Assembly: GCF_001707885.1 (NCBI RefSeq)
Contig: NZ_MASS01000030.1
Coordinates: forward strand, 1 to 52,207
Reading direction: 5' to 3'
Length of the DNA: 52,207 bases
Source: Desulfosporosinus cupriresistens
GTDB lineage: Bacteria; Bacillota; Desulfitobacteriia; Desulfitobacteriales; Desulfitobacteriaceae
Below, piece after piece: positions 43,650-51,642 of the stretch. The notes below the pieces were generated by a model. The model ran no database searches and was not told the origin of the DNA. It was given only the letters and a program-made list of their open reading frames with translations. Position 1 is the first letter of the stretch. Each line of letters starts with the position of its first letter. The position numbers and the translations under genes are program-made.

Positions 43650-45431
43650 TTATAAGAATGTCGGAAAGATTATGTAAAAAACGGTCCCATCACTTCCCGT
43701 TTTAAAATTAAAAATAGCTTTATGCCTTTGGGCGATTCCCATAGAAATCGCTAATCCAAGACCAGTTCCGGTTTCTTTTGTGGTGAAAAATGGAGTGCCT
43801 ATTTTCTCTTGTACGTCCTGAGGTATTCCCGTTCCGTGATCTATAATGGCTAATACAACTTTATTCTCTTTTAAATAGGTGCTAATGATAACACTCCCCT
43901 GCTCTGGGGTGACCTCTAACGCATTACGTACTAAGTTTAATATAAGTTGCTTTATTTCATTTTCGTTGATCATAATATCTGGTAGTTTATTGAGATCAAA
44001 AACAACTTCTTTATTGTTGCTAAAGGCATCTGCTTGAAGCATAGGGAATACTTTATTGATAACCTCGTTGATGTTTCTAGGTTTAATATTATCTAAGTTT
44101 GCTTTAGCTAAGGATAGAAAATCGGTAATTATTTCATTGGCACGGTCAATCTCTGAGACCATTAAATCCATATTCTCTTTGTCTTGTTCGTATTTAGATT
44201 TCGAACCAAACATTTGCAGAAATCCCTTGACGGTAGTGAGTGGATTTCTTATCTCATGACTAATTCCAGCTGCTAACTGCCCTATAAGATTGAGTCTTTC
44301 TAAACGGGCAAACTCTAACTGTTGTCGTTTCAATACGGTTATATCTCTGAAGAAAACTGTCAATCCTTCCTCAAATGGATAAGCATGATATTCATAGTAT
44401 TGATCAGGTTTAATAAAACCTGTTGCTTCCCAATGAATAGATTCCTCTAGAGACATCGCTTCTTGTAGTTTATCATAAGTTAATGAACCTATTCCCTGAG
44501 GGAAGATCTCCCATATGTTTTTTCCTATTAAATCAGTCTTACGCACCGACATGATTTTTTGTGTTTCGTTGTTAACAAACGTAAACTGCCATTCGCGATC
44601 TATAGCATAAAAACCATCTGAGATTCCTTCCATAATATTGTCTATCTGACGTTTTGATGATTCCAATTCTAAGTTCATCCGCTTCAAACCATCTGTGAAA
44701 CAACTAATTTTATATAAGATAGGTCTTAATTCAGGGAGTTTAATTAAAATCTGTTCTTGTTGTTCGCCATTATTAATTATCATTTTACTGAATTCTTCTA
44801 AGCACAATTCAATCTGTTTAATATGCTTTCTAATTAAAAAAATAATTAAGACTGATAGGCTTAAAACCAATATTAAAATGTCATTGAAGTTATAGAAAGA
44901 TGAGAATACATAATCTGCATTCTTTGTATAGGCCCAAACATAGCCTACTAATTTTTCCTTATCATAGATTGGTATATTGACACTAATGACCTTATTATTG
45001 TTTGATAAGTTATTAAATTCGTTTATTGCTCCTATTGTAGTACGAACTTCATTAAACGAAATATCGGTTTCATTTTGATTTTTAATTATTATATTTAATT
45101 CAACATCATAATAACCTACAAGATTATCATTATATTTGTTAATTATTGGCTGTATAATATCATCTATCTTTAATATTTTTTGAGTCTTCGTTAAATCTTT
45201 ATCTTTTTTTAATTCTTCTATAGAGATAATCTGAGATTGTATTTTTGTTTGTACATTTGAGGCACTTAACAATAAATTATAATTAAATTTCAGGATCTGT
45301 TTCTCCCAAAAATTTTGTCCGTAGAGTAATATGAGAATAATGAGAAAAGCAAAGATACTAAATATGACTTTAAATAAAGTTAATTGAATAATAGATTGTT
45401 TAGCTAAGAAATTTTTAATGTTAAAAACCAT
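43650..45431 (-). CDS. PAS-domain sensor histidine kinase beside the agr-like genes
   Basis: A 593-residue membrane kinase: TM1 (about 14-38), extracytoplasmic sensor (about 40-180), TM2 (about 184-202), PAS (about 262-370), HisKA with H392 (AGISHEIRNPLTTVKGF) and a full HATPase domain (DHGTGIPQDV, GTGLGLAIS). It resembles sporulation-type kinases (KinB/KinE group) rather than the multi-helix AgrC kinases, and no response regulator gene is adjacent. The ORF opens at a TTG (45446), but GGAGG spacing (7 nt) favours ATG 45431. Whether it senses the AgrD peptide is open. Confidence 0.9.
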   Translation of the reverse strand: MVFNIKNFLAKQSIIQLTLFKVIFSIFAFLIILILLYGQNFWEKQILKFNYNLLLSASNVQTKIQSQIISIEELKKDKDLTKTQKILKIDDIIQPIINKYNDNLVGYYDVELNIIIKNQNETDISFNEVRTTIGAINEFNNLSNNNKVISVNIPIYDKEKLVGYVWAYTKNADYVFSSFYNFNDILILVLSLSVLIIFLIRKHIKQIELCLEEFSKMIINNGEQQEQILIKLPELRPILYKISCFTDGLKRMNLELESSKRQIDNIMEGISDGFYAIDREWQFTFVNNETQKIMSVRKTDLIGKNIWEIFPQGIGSLTYDKLQEAMSLEESIHWEATGFIKPDQYYEYHAYPFEEGLTVFFRDITVLKRQQLEFARLERLNLIGQLAAGISHEIRNPLTTVKGFLQMFGSKSKYEQDKENMDLMVSEIDRANEIITDFLSLAKANLDNIKPRNINEVINKVFPMLQADAFSNNKEVVFDLNKLPDIMINENEIKQLILNLVRNALEVTPEQGSVIISTYLKENKVVLAIIDHGTGIPQDVQEKIGTPFFTTKETGTGLGLAISMGIAQRHKAIFNFKTGSDGTVFYIIFPTFL

Positions 45432-45496
45432 ATGATTATCCTCCAACTATCCCCCCAAAAGTTATCAATCTAAATGGTACTAAGAAGCTTATGATA

Positions 45497-45559
45497 ATCT
45501 ATGGTAAACAATTTAAAAGCTAGGATCTACTCCCAGCTTTTAAATTGTTTACCATAGAT
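45497..45559. repeat. Perfect 25-bp inverted repeat between agrD and kinase gene
   Basis: Arms 45497-45521 and 45535-45559 are exact reverse complements, starting ATCTATGGTAAAC, with a 13-nt loop. No U-run follows on the minus strand. Located in the 153-bp gap between the agrD stop and the kinase start, where it could limit read-through, protect the agrBD mRNA, or be a small mobile palindromic element. Confidence 0.85.
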
Positions 45560-45584
45560 GTTTGCACGACTGGCAACCTCCTGA

Positions 45585-45707
45585 TTATTTTTGCAATGCT
45601 TTCGGAGTTTTAGGTTGATATGCCCACAAACCACATGCAAAAACGGAAGTCGCACTAGCTAAGAGCAATAGTATTGAAGCAAGTGTAGCAAAGAAATACC
45701 TTTTCAT
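45585..45707 (-). CDS. agrD: AgrD-type cyclic peptide precursor
   Basis: A 40-residue peptide, too short for usual gene finders: basic amphipathic/hydrophobic leader (MKRYFFATLASILLLLASAT), core SVFACGLWAYQ with the single Cys25, and a charged, Pro-containing tail (PKTPKALQK). This is the layout of clostridial AgrD precursors, which AgrB cuts and cyclises into a thiolactone signal. Its ATG overlaps the AgrB stop as ATGA, and AAAGGAGG lies within the end of agrB. The exact ring residues cannot be fixed from sequence. Confidence 0.85.
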   Translation of the reverse strand: MKRYFFATLASILLLLASATSVFACGLWAYQPKTPKALQK

Positions 45708-46297
45708 AGTCTATATTCACCTCCTTTTCTATTAAAAATAGGCAGCAAGGTGATACTCTGGTAAAATACACCTAGAACCGCACTACTACTTACTAATTTA
45801 TTATCAATAAAAGAAATAAGTAGGTATGAAACAATGACGAAAACCATTGACGAGATCTTGAGTTTAACTTTTAATCTTTTAGAACGAATTGGCTTTGATT
45901 CGCTATCTACAGGAGCTAAGAAAGCTACTAATAAAAAAGAAATAAGCAAGAGAATTATCAGAACAGACTGATTAATCAAGTCATAATTAACAATTTTTTT
46001 AGTTAATACTCCAATTAAAGCATATGTAATAGAACTAATGGTCAAACATTTTAAAGGAGTATTAAAATGAGCGCCTCCCGATACTCTTCGTAATAGACCA
46101 CCGAAAATTGCGGCAACAAAAGCCGGTAGTAAAGCATTTAAAGCAAATCCTAGAAGCATTATTGAAAATGAGCCTAAGACGAATAGAAGTGCTGTTTCAA
46201 TGGCATACACTATAATTTCCTTTTTATCATCATTATAATCCAATTCATTTGTTATTACTTCAGTGAGTTTATTACTAATATTTTCAGAGAAACTCAT
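45704..46297 (-). CDS. agrB: AgrB-type peptide processing membrane protease
   Basis: A 197-residue AgrB protein with about five to six membrane helices. The catalytic pair of this Cys-protease family is present: H77 in SGGAHFN and C84 in PLKC, same numbering and spacing as Staphylococcus aureus AgrB. It removes the C-terminal tail of AgrD and forms the thiolactone. Overlaps the upstream membrane protein gene by 14 nt and agrD by 4 nt, so the three are translationally coupled. Confidence 0.93.
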   Translation of the reverse strand: MSFSENISNKLTEVITNELDYNDDKKEIIVYAIETALLFVLGSFSIMLLGFALNALLPAFVAAIFGGLLRRVSGGAHFNTPLKCLTISSITYALIGVLTKKIVNYDLINQSVLIILLLISFLLVAFLAPVDSESKPIRSKRLKVKLKISSMVFVIVSYLLISFIDNKLVSSSAVLGVFYQSITLLPIFNRKGGEYRL

Positions 46298-46769
46298 TCA
46301 TTTCCGACCTCATCTTCTTTGGTATAAATTTATTTAATAAAAAAGCAAAGATAAATAAAAGAATTACTTGCGGTTCTGTTATCGCGATCCTTATTATTAC
46401 TAGGTTAGTGAATAGGGTTTCGGGTGTTACTCCAAAAAGAGGCATTAACAAGGATAGGCATACAAACTCAAATATTGTTAATGCTAAAAAACTCAATAAA
46501 CTTGCGAGAAGGGATAAACCGAAATCGCCCTTACCAAGCCAAGTTAAAGCTATAAATAATAAAATAATTAGCAAGAAAAAATGAACCCCAAAGGGGATGG
46601 AAAACAGTCTCACAACATAAGAAATAAAAGCTAAAACAATTCCAATCAATAAAATTTTATTCCACTTCAAAGGTATTCTGGCAATTACAAATGCTAAAGT
46701 GACTACTGCAGTTTGCTCAGGTATTCCTTGTAAGAACAAAGCAATTAAGGGTATGTTTATAGATCTCAC
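46284..46769 (-). CDS. Membrane protein of the agr-like operon (copy A)
   Basis: A 161-residue polytopic protein with about five helices, beginning (GTG start) with IPLIALFLQGIPEQTAVV. It overlaps agrB by 14 nt and has a proper SD (GGAGAGG). A paralogue (copy B) lies at 47052-47525; the two share long identical stretches such as FLQGIPEQTAV and ARIPLKWN. The family is unknown to me. The position suggests a part in signal production, export or immunity/reception. Confidence 0.8.
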   Translation of the reverse strand: MRSINIPLIALFLQGIPEQTAVVTLAFVIARIPLKWNKILLIGIVLAFISYVVRLFSIPFGVHFFLLIILLFIALTWLGKGDFGLSLLASLLSFLALTIFEFVCLSLLMPLFGVTPETLFTNLVIIRIAITEPQVILLFIFAFLLNKFIPKKMRSEMNEFL

Positions 46770-46829
46770 AACCTCTCCAATTAAACATAACCATACTTTT
46801 CTAACAACACACTACCAGTCTTCCTCTAT

Positions 46830-46885
46830 TTTCAATTATTGCACATTTCAAGAGCGAATTTACGCGAAACTTGTCTTACTAGAAA
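46830..46885 (-). promoter_or_regulatory. Upstream block shared by the two agr-linked membrane protein genes
   Basis: The region contains ATTATTGCACA and CGAATT (plus-strand reading), also found at 47620-47680 in front of copy B, at similar distances from each other. On the minus strand this gives TGTGCAATAAT, a possible -10 region. Conservation outside the coding sequence suggests a shared promoter or binding site. Confidence 0.4.
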
Positions 46886-47051
46886 ATATTTTCTAGATTT
46901 GGAGAGGGATTCTTAATAGTTAATACACCATTGACACTGTTAGCTTTAACGTCACATAATAACAGTACCTAAGACCTATGTACATATTGAAATTAGCCTT
47001 TATAGAAGCCTTGTCTCGATGAATCTCAAATGTTAATCAAAGATGCAATCC

Positions 47052-47525
47052 TCAATTATAGGTTCTAGCAACTCTTGTTATGTATTTATTTAATAGAAAA
47101 GCAGAGATAAATAAAAGAAGCACCTGCGGTTCTCCAACCGCAATCCTTATAGCCAGGTCATCGAATAAGTTTTCAGTAGTAAATCTATAAATATACATAA
47201 ACAAGGACATACAACTAAACTCAAATATCACTAACACTAAGAAACTCGATGAACTTGCGATAAAAGATAGACCGGCATCCCCCTTAGTGATCCAAGTCAA
47301 AATGATAAAGTGTACACAGAGCAGCAAAATAGTATGAATCCCAAAAAGGATAGGAAACAGTCTCACTACATACGCACAAAAAGCTAGGAAAATCCCAATC
47401 AATAAAATTCTATTCCACTTTAGAGGTATTCTGGCAATTACTAAAGCTAAAGTTAAAACTGCAGTCTGTTCAGGTATTCCTTGTAAGAACAAAGAGAGCA
47501 ATGGAATTCTCATGGATCTCACCAT
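47052..47525 (-). CDS. Paralogous agr-linked membrane protein (copy B)
   Basis: A 157-residue homologue of the protein at 46284-46769 (IPLLSLFLQGIPEQTAVL, ARIPLKWNRILL, FISAFLLNKYI), with the same helix layout. No agrB or agrD follows it: the next 280 bp contain no gene, so it stands alone. Its SD region has decayed relative to copy A (GGAGAGG replaced by TTGGAT), so expression may be low. Probably the product of a tandem duplication that kept only this gene. Confidence 0.75.
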   Translation of the reverse strand: MVRSMRIPLLSLFLQGIPEQTAVLTLALVIARIPLKWNRILLIGIFLAFCAYVVRLFPILFGIHTILLLCVHFIILTWITKGDAGLSFIASSSSFLVLVIFEFSCMSLFMYIYRFTTENLFDDLAIRIAVGEPQVLLLFISAFLLNKYITRVARTYN

Positions 47526-47745
47526 CCAATCTAACTATAACCTGATTGGGCAATCCTCGAGGAATCCTTCGTCGCCCGCCCCGGTATACACATTTAATAC
47601 CACAAGACCCAACCGTTCTTCCTTTTTCCATTATTGCACACTCTAAGTACGAATTAGCACGAATCCTGTACACTAAAAAATAACATTTCTTGGCCTTGCG
47701 ACACCTGAACTCGTCGATAACTAGTCTCTATAACCTTTTCCTATA
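47526..47745. other. Region upstream of copy B and of the thi operon
   Basis: Holds the shared upstream block of copy B (47620-47680, see copy A) and otherwise no supported gene. Confidence 0.45.
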
Positions 47746-47775
47746 TTTACACCTACGCCCTTTTAGGTATATAAT
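47746..47775 (+). promoter_or_regulatory. Promoter of the thiamine operon
   Basis: -35 TTTACA (47746-47751), 18-bp spacer, -10 TATAAT (47770-47775), about 65 bp before the TPP riboswitch. Confidence 0.8.
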
Positions 47776-47817
47776 GAATACAGGTATAACACTTACCAAG
47801 ATAAGTATTATATACCT
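47765..47817. repeat. Inverted repeat spanning the thi -10 and early leader
   Basis: Perfect 11-bp arms AGGTATATAAT (47765-47775) and ATTATATACCT (47807-47817), with an inner ACTTA/TAAGT repeat (47790-47806). One arm is the promoter -10. Could be an operator or leader hairpin; not part of the TPP aptamer. Confidence 0.55.
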
Positions 47818-47838
47818 ACTTAACTGAATACGTTTTTT

Positions 47839-47922
47839 TTGCTAGGGGTGCCCTTCGGGGCTGAGATGAGGAAACTCGATCCCTTTGAACCTGATCTGGT
47901 TAATACCAGCGGAGGAAAGCAA
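47839..47922 (+). ncRNA. TPP riboswitch (THI element)
   Basis: All hallmark blocks are present in order: GGGGTGCCC, GCTGAGA, CCCTTTGAACCTGATCTGG, TTAATACCAGCG and GGAAAGCAA, closed by a short P1 (TTGCT/AGCAA). It binds thiamine pyrophosphate and, with the terminator at 47950-47981, shuts off thiSGHFE when TPP is abundant. Confidence 0.97.
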
Positions 47923-47949
47923 TCGTTTAACTTATATTGGAATATAAGT

Positions 47950-47981
47950 GAGAACTGCTTACCGCAGTTCTCATTTTTTTA
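47950..47981 (+). terminator. Riboswitch expression-platform terminator
   Basis: Perfect 9-bp stem GAGAACTGC / GCAGTTCTC, loop TTACC, then ATTTTTTTA. A 9-bp palindrome (ACTTATATT/AATATAAGT, 47930-47949) between aptamer and terminator may be part of the switch. Confidence 0.92.
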
Positions 47982-48066
47982 TAGCTTTATACCCTCTCTG
48001 GTACCATGGCAGTAAGATGGGAACCCCTGACAAACACATTTGAACAAGCGAAAGGAGGACGGTCCG

Positions 48067-48267
48067 TTGCAAATTGTTGTCAACGGCGAAGCACAGGAAA
48101 TTCTCTCAGAATGTACTGTATTCCAGTTTCTCGAAAACAAAGCGGTGACCCTTAAAGCGGCGGTCGTGGAGCTCAACGGCAAAATCCTAACTCAAGAACA
48201 TTGGCAGAGTACTTTTTTACACGCTGACGACCGTTTAGAAATCTTAATTTTTATGGGAGGGGGCTAA
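48067..48267 (+). CDS. thiS: Sulfur carrier protein ThiS
   Basis: A 66-residue ubiquitin-like sulfur carrier ending MGGG, whose C-terminal Gly is adenylated by ThiF and thiocarboxylated to donate sulfur to the thiazole. Starts [10 protein letters not shown] after the initiator. A longer frame exists from 48040, but AAAGGAGG is 8 nt before the TTG at 48067, which I take as the start. First gene behind the TPP riboswitch, 4 bp before thiG. Confidence 0.93.
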   Translation: MQIVVNGEAQEILSECTVFQFLENKAVTLKAAVVELNGKILTQEHWQSTFLHADDRLEILIFMGGG

Positions 48268-48271
48268 TAAC

Positions 48272-49075
48272 GTGAACGATACCAAACAAAGTCTTAATCC
48301 ATTGGCTGACAGTCTACTCATCGGAGGAGTAAATTTGCATAGCCGACTGTTCGTAGGAACTGGTAAATTTTCGTCGCATGAAATAGTGCCTCAGGTGTTG
48401 GAAGCGAGCGGCAGCCAGGTAGTAACGATGGCTTTACGCCGAGTCGACTGGAAAAACCCGCAGGAGAATATTCTTAATTACATGCCTAAGAACACCATTT
48501 TATTGCCGAATACTTCCGGTGCACGCACTGCTGAAGAAGCCGTTCGAATTGCTCGCTTGGCTCAGGCTGCTGGCTGCGGAAACTGGGTAAAGATCGAAGT
48601 AGTACAGGATCAGCGCTACTTGCTACCCGATAATTGGGAAACACTCAAAGCCACTGAACAACTAGTGAACGAGGGATTTATTGTACTCCCTTACATGAGC
48701 CCGGATCTGGGTGCTGCTAGACGTTTGCTAGAGGTTGGTGCTGCAGCCATCATGCCCTTAGGAGCTCCGATTGGCAGCAATCGAGGCTTACAAACCAAAG
48801 AACTCATCCGTATTCTTATCGAGGAGATTTCTCTGCCCATTATTGTCGATGCGGGCATCGGTCGACCATCAGAAGCAGCTGAGGCCATGGAAATGGGAGC
48901 GGCCGCAGTGCTTGTGAACACGGCCATTGCCACGGCAGGAGATCCTGTATTCATGGCTCAAGCTTTTCGCCTTGCAGTAGCCGCAGGACGTCTAGGCTAT
49001 TTAGCTGGTCCGGGTGAACGTCGGATAGAAGCTGAAGCTTCCTCTCCTTTAACCGGCTTTTTGCAGGAGGGTTAA
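48272..49075 (+). CDS. thiG: Thiazole synthase ThiG
   Basis: A 267-residue TIM-barrel thiazole synthase: [10 protein letters not shown] near the N-terminus, WVKIEVVQD (Schiff-base Lys), [54 protein letters not shown]. Joins deoxyxylulose-5-phosphate, dehydroglycine and ThiS-thiocarboxylate. GTG start with GGAGG about 11 nt upstream. 3 bp before thiH. Confidence 0.97.
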   Translation: MNDTKQSLNPLADSLLIGGVNLHSRLFVGTGKFSSHEIVPQVLEASGSQVVTMALRRVDWKNPQENILNYMPKNTILLPNTSGARTAEEAVRIARLAQAAGCGNWVKIEVVQDQRYLLPDNWETLKATEQLVNEGFIVLPYMSPDLGAARRLLEVGAAAIMPLGAPIGSNRGLQTKELIRILIEEISLPIIVDAGIGRPSEAAEAMEMGAAAVLVNTAIATAGDPVFMAQAFRLAVAAGRLGYLAGPGERRIEAEASSPLTGFLQEG

Positions 49076-49078
49076 GCG

Positions 49079-50209
49079 ATGTTTTACGAGCAAATCAGGG
49101 AGTGGCAACTAAGTCTTTCCGAGTCGACCTGGGCTGGTTTTGGCGAAGTCGATGTCGAGCGAGCGTTGGCCCGTGAGACTCTTCGCCCTCAAGATTTAGC
49201 AGTCTTACTATCTCCTGCTGCCCAATCTTACTTGGAACCCATGGCCAAAAAGGCTCAGGCTCTAACCATCCGCAATTTTGGCCGCACGATAGGTTTGTTT
49301 ACCCCTCTGTATCTCGCTAATTATTGTAGTAACCAATGTGTCTATTGTAGTTTTCATGCTGGTAATGAAATTGTACGCTCCAAGTTAACCGTCGAACAGG
49401 TCATCAAGGAAGGGAAAGCTATCTCTTCGTCTGGACTACAGCATTTGCTGCTCTTGACAGGAGAATCCCGCACTCAAAGCGGACCCTCTTATATGGAAGA
49501 ATGTGTCCATGCTTTACGACCCATGTTTGCCTCTCTGGGGCTTGAAGTATATCCCCTATCCACTGACGAATACCGACGTCTATATGAGGCAGGGATTGAT
49601 TCAGTCACGCTCTTTCAAGAAACCTACGATGAAATCACCTATGCGGAAGTGCATCCCGCCGGACCTAAGCGCAATTATCACAATCGTTTAGAGGCTCCAG
49701 AGCGAGCTTGTGCTGCTGGAATCTCTGCCGTTAACATCGGCGCGCTCTTAGGTCTCTCTGATTGGCGACAAGATGCCTTTTTCTCGGCACTTCATGCCGA
49801 TTACTTGCAAAGGACCTATCCTGGGGTGGAAATCGCACTCTCTGTGCCACGCCTCAGACCCTATGCTGGTAGTTTTAACTCCTCTGCTGCTCCCGTCACG
49901 GATGCCGCTTTAGTCCAAATTATTTTAGCTTACCGACTATTTCTCCCCCGGGCTGGCCTGACCTTGTCCACTCGAGAAAGTCCGCAAATGCGTGAGAATC
50001 TGCTGCCTCTCGGAATCACTCGTATGTCTGCCGGGGCCCTCACTTCGGTCGGGGGTTATAGTGAGACTGACAACGTAGGCAGTGCCCAATTTGAAATTGC
50101 TGATGAACGATCCGTCCCTGAAGTAGTGCGGATGATCCGGGCCAAAGGATATCTACCGGCTTTTTGCGACTGGGTCAATATGCGGGAAAAGGATGTTGTC
50201 GGGCAATGA
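49079..50209 (+). CDS. thiH: 2-iminoacetate synthase ThiH (radical SAM)
   Basis: A 376-residue radical SAM enzyme with the cluster motif C83-x3-C87-x2-C90 (NYCSNQCVYC) and ThiH-type sequence (LLLTGESRTQ, FQETYDEITYAEVHPAGPK). Cleaves tyrosine to give dehydroglycine for ThiG; this oxygen-sensitive route fits an anaerobe, in place of glycine oxidase ThiO. Its stop overlaps the thiF start as ATGA. Confidence 0.96.
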   Translation: MFYEQIREWQLSLSESTWAGFGEVDVERALARETLRPQDLAVLLSPAAQSYLEPMAKKAQALTIRNFGRTIGLFTPLYLANYCSNQCVYCSFHAGNEIVRSKLTVEQVIKEGKAISSSGLQHLLLLTGESRTQSGPSYMEECVHALRPMFASLGLEVYPLSTDEYRRLYEAGIDSVTLFQETYDEITYAEVHPAGPKRNYHNRLEAPERACAAGISAVNIGALLGLSDWRQDAFFSALHADYLQRTYPGVEIALSVPRLRPYAGSFNSSAAPVTDAALVQIILAYRLFLPRAGLTLSTRESPQMRENLLPLGITRMSAGALTSVGGYSETDNVGSAQFEIADERSVPEVVRMIRAKGYLPAFCDWVNMREKDVVGQ

Positions 50210-50829
50210 ATCCTTTAATGACTGGCTTAAACGAGACATTGCTACCAGAACAATTAATTAAAGTCCGACAAACACCTGTAGGGATCGCAGGTTTAGGTGG
50301 CTTGGGCTCCAATGTCGCTTGGCACTTAGTACGCAGCGGGTTTTTGCGCCTGGTCTTGGCCGATTTTGACCGCGTAGAAGCCAGCAACCTGAATCGACAA
50401 GTGTATTTCCCGGATCAATTAGGACTCTTGAAGACTGAGGCTCTAGCTGAAAACCTATTAAGGATCAACCCTGACTTAGACTTGAAATTATGGCCGGTTC
50501 TCGTGACACCCGATAATGTCCAGACGATATTTGGGCAGTGTCCAATATGGGTTGAGGGGTTTGACCGGACCGCCTCTAAGAAAATGTTTGTGGAAGAAGG
50601 GCTGACTGCTGGGAAAAAAGTCGTAGGCGCGTCTGGGCTAGCCGGTTGGGGAGATACCGATACGATCCGAACCATGCATTGGGGTTCTGGCTTATCTGTC
50701 GTCGGAGATTTCTGTACCGACGTGGCCAAAGACCAACCACCCTTCTCTCCCCGTGTCGGTGTTGTAGCTGCTAAACAGGCTAACTTGGTTTTGGCCTGGG
50801 TACTTAACGAAGGATGTGACCAACAATGA
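50206..50829 (+). CDS. thiF: ThiS adenylyltransferase ThiF (short form)
   Basis: A 207-residue E1-like enzyme: nucleotide loop GIAGLGGLGSNVAWHL, DFDRVEASNLNRQ (metal and Arg contacts), GFDRTASKKM. Activates the ThiS C-terminus with ATP. The frame runs upstream to 50164 inside thiH; the ATG overlapping the thiH stop (50206) is the likely start. Short clostridial form without the C-terminal zinc Cys pairs. Confidence 0.93.
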   Translation: MNPLMTGLNETLLPEQLIKVRQTPVGIAGLGGLGSNVAWHLVRSGFLRLVLADFDRVEASNLNRQVYFPDQLGLLKTEALAENLLRINPDLDLKLWPVLVTPDNVQTIFGQCPIWVEGFDRTASKKMFVEEGLTAGKKVVGASGLAGWGDTDTIRTMHWGSGLSVVGDFCTDVAKDQPPFSPRVGVVAAKQANLVLAWVLNEGCDQQ

Positions 50830-51500
50830 AAGGAATGCCTCGGCAGAAGATGGACGAATTAGACCCTGCAAAAAAACGGACTCTTCCCGCTGGCATCTAT
50901 GCCCTTACCTCCGAGCCCCACTCTCTGGGCCGCAGTAATCTTGAAGTGGCGGGCGAGATTTTAGCCGCTGGCGTCCCTATCCTGCAGTACCGGGAGAAGT
51001 CTAAAAAGGTGAGAGTTATGTATGAGGAATGTCTCGTACTACGGGCTATGACCCATCAAGCGGGTGCCTTGTTCGTTATCAACGACCACATAGATCTGGC
51101 TCTTGCCGTGGGCGCTGATGGCGTGCATATTGGGCAAGACGACTTGCCTCTGTACAAGGTCCGTGAGCTCGTTGGCCCCAATTTCCTCATTGGGGTTTCC
51201 ACCCATTCGCCCGCTCAAGCACAAGCAGCAGTAAAGGATGGTGCTGATTACATCGGAGTAGGACCAATATTTGCCACCCAGACCAAAGTTGATGTGTGTG
51301 ATCCTGTCGGACTGGACTATTTAGACTATGTCGTTAAGAATCTGGAGATCCCCTTTGTCGCAATCGGCGGCATCAAGGAGCATAACCTAGCCGAAGTCGT
51401 CAAGGCAGGAGCTCAGACCGTCGCCTTAGTTACCGAGATTGTGGGCAACTCAGACATTCCGGGCAAGATAAAGAGTTTACAACGTATTATGGAGACATAG
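50826..51500 (+). CDS. thiE: Thiamine phosphate synthase ThiE
   Basis: A 224-residue TIM barrel joining thiazole phosphate and HMP-PP. Motifs: LQYREKSK (diphosphate contact, about 58-65), FVINDHIDLALAVGADGVHIGQDD (in part about 83-106), GVSTHSPAQA, YIGVGPIFAT, AIGGI. Overlaps the thiF stop by 4 nt. About 20 residues of extra N-terminus, so translation may begin a little later. Confidence 0.95.
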   Translation: MKGMPRQKMDELDPAKKRTLPAGIYALTSEPHSLGRSNLEVAGEILAAGVPILQYREKSKKVRVMYEECLVLRAMTHQAGALFVINDHIDLALAVGADGVHIGQDDLPLYKVRELVGPNFLIGVSTHSPAQAQAAVKDGADYIGVGPIFATQTKVDVCDPVGLDYLDYVVKNLEIPFVAIGGIKEHNLAEVVKAGAQTVALVTEIVGNSDIPGKIKSLQRIMET

Positions 51501-51642
51501 ACCTTTTAAACGTCCAGGCAACCAAATGTCCCCTTGGCACCTTAAACGCTATACCAAATAAAACATCCCTTTGATACGTGAAACATCCCCTAGTCACCAA
51601 GATACTGACATAAGAGAAGTTTTATAGAAAGAGCGTGATTTG

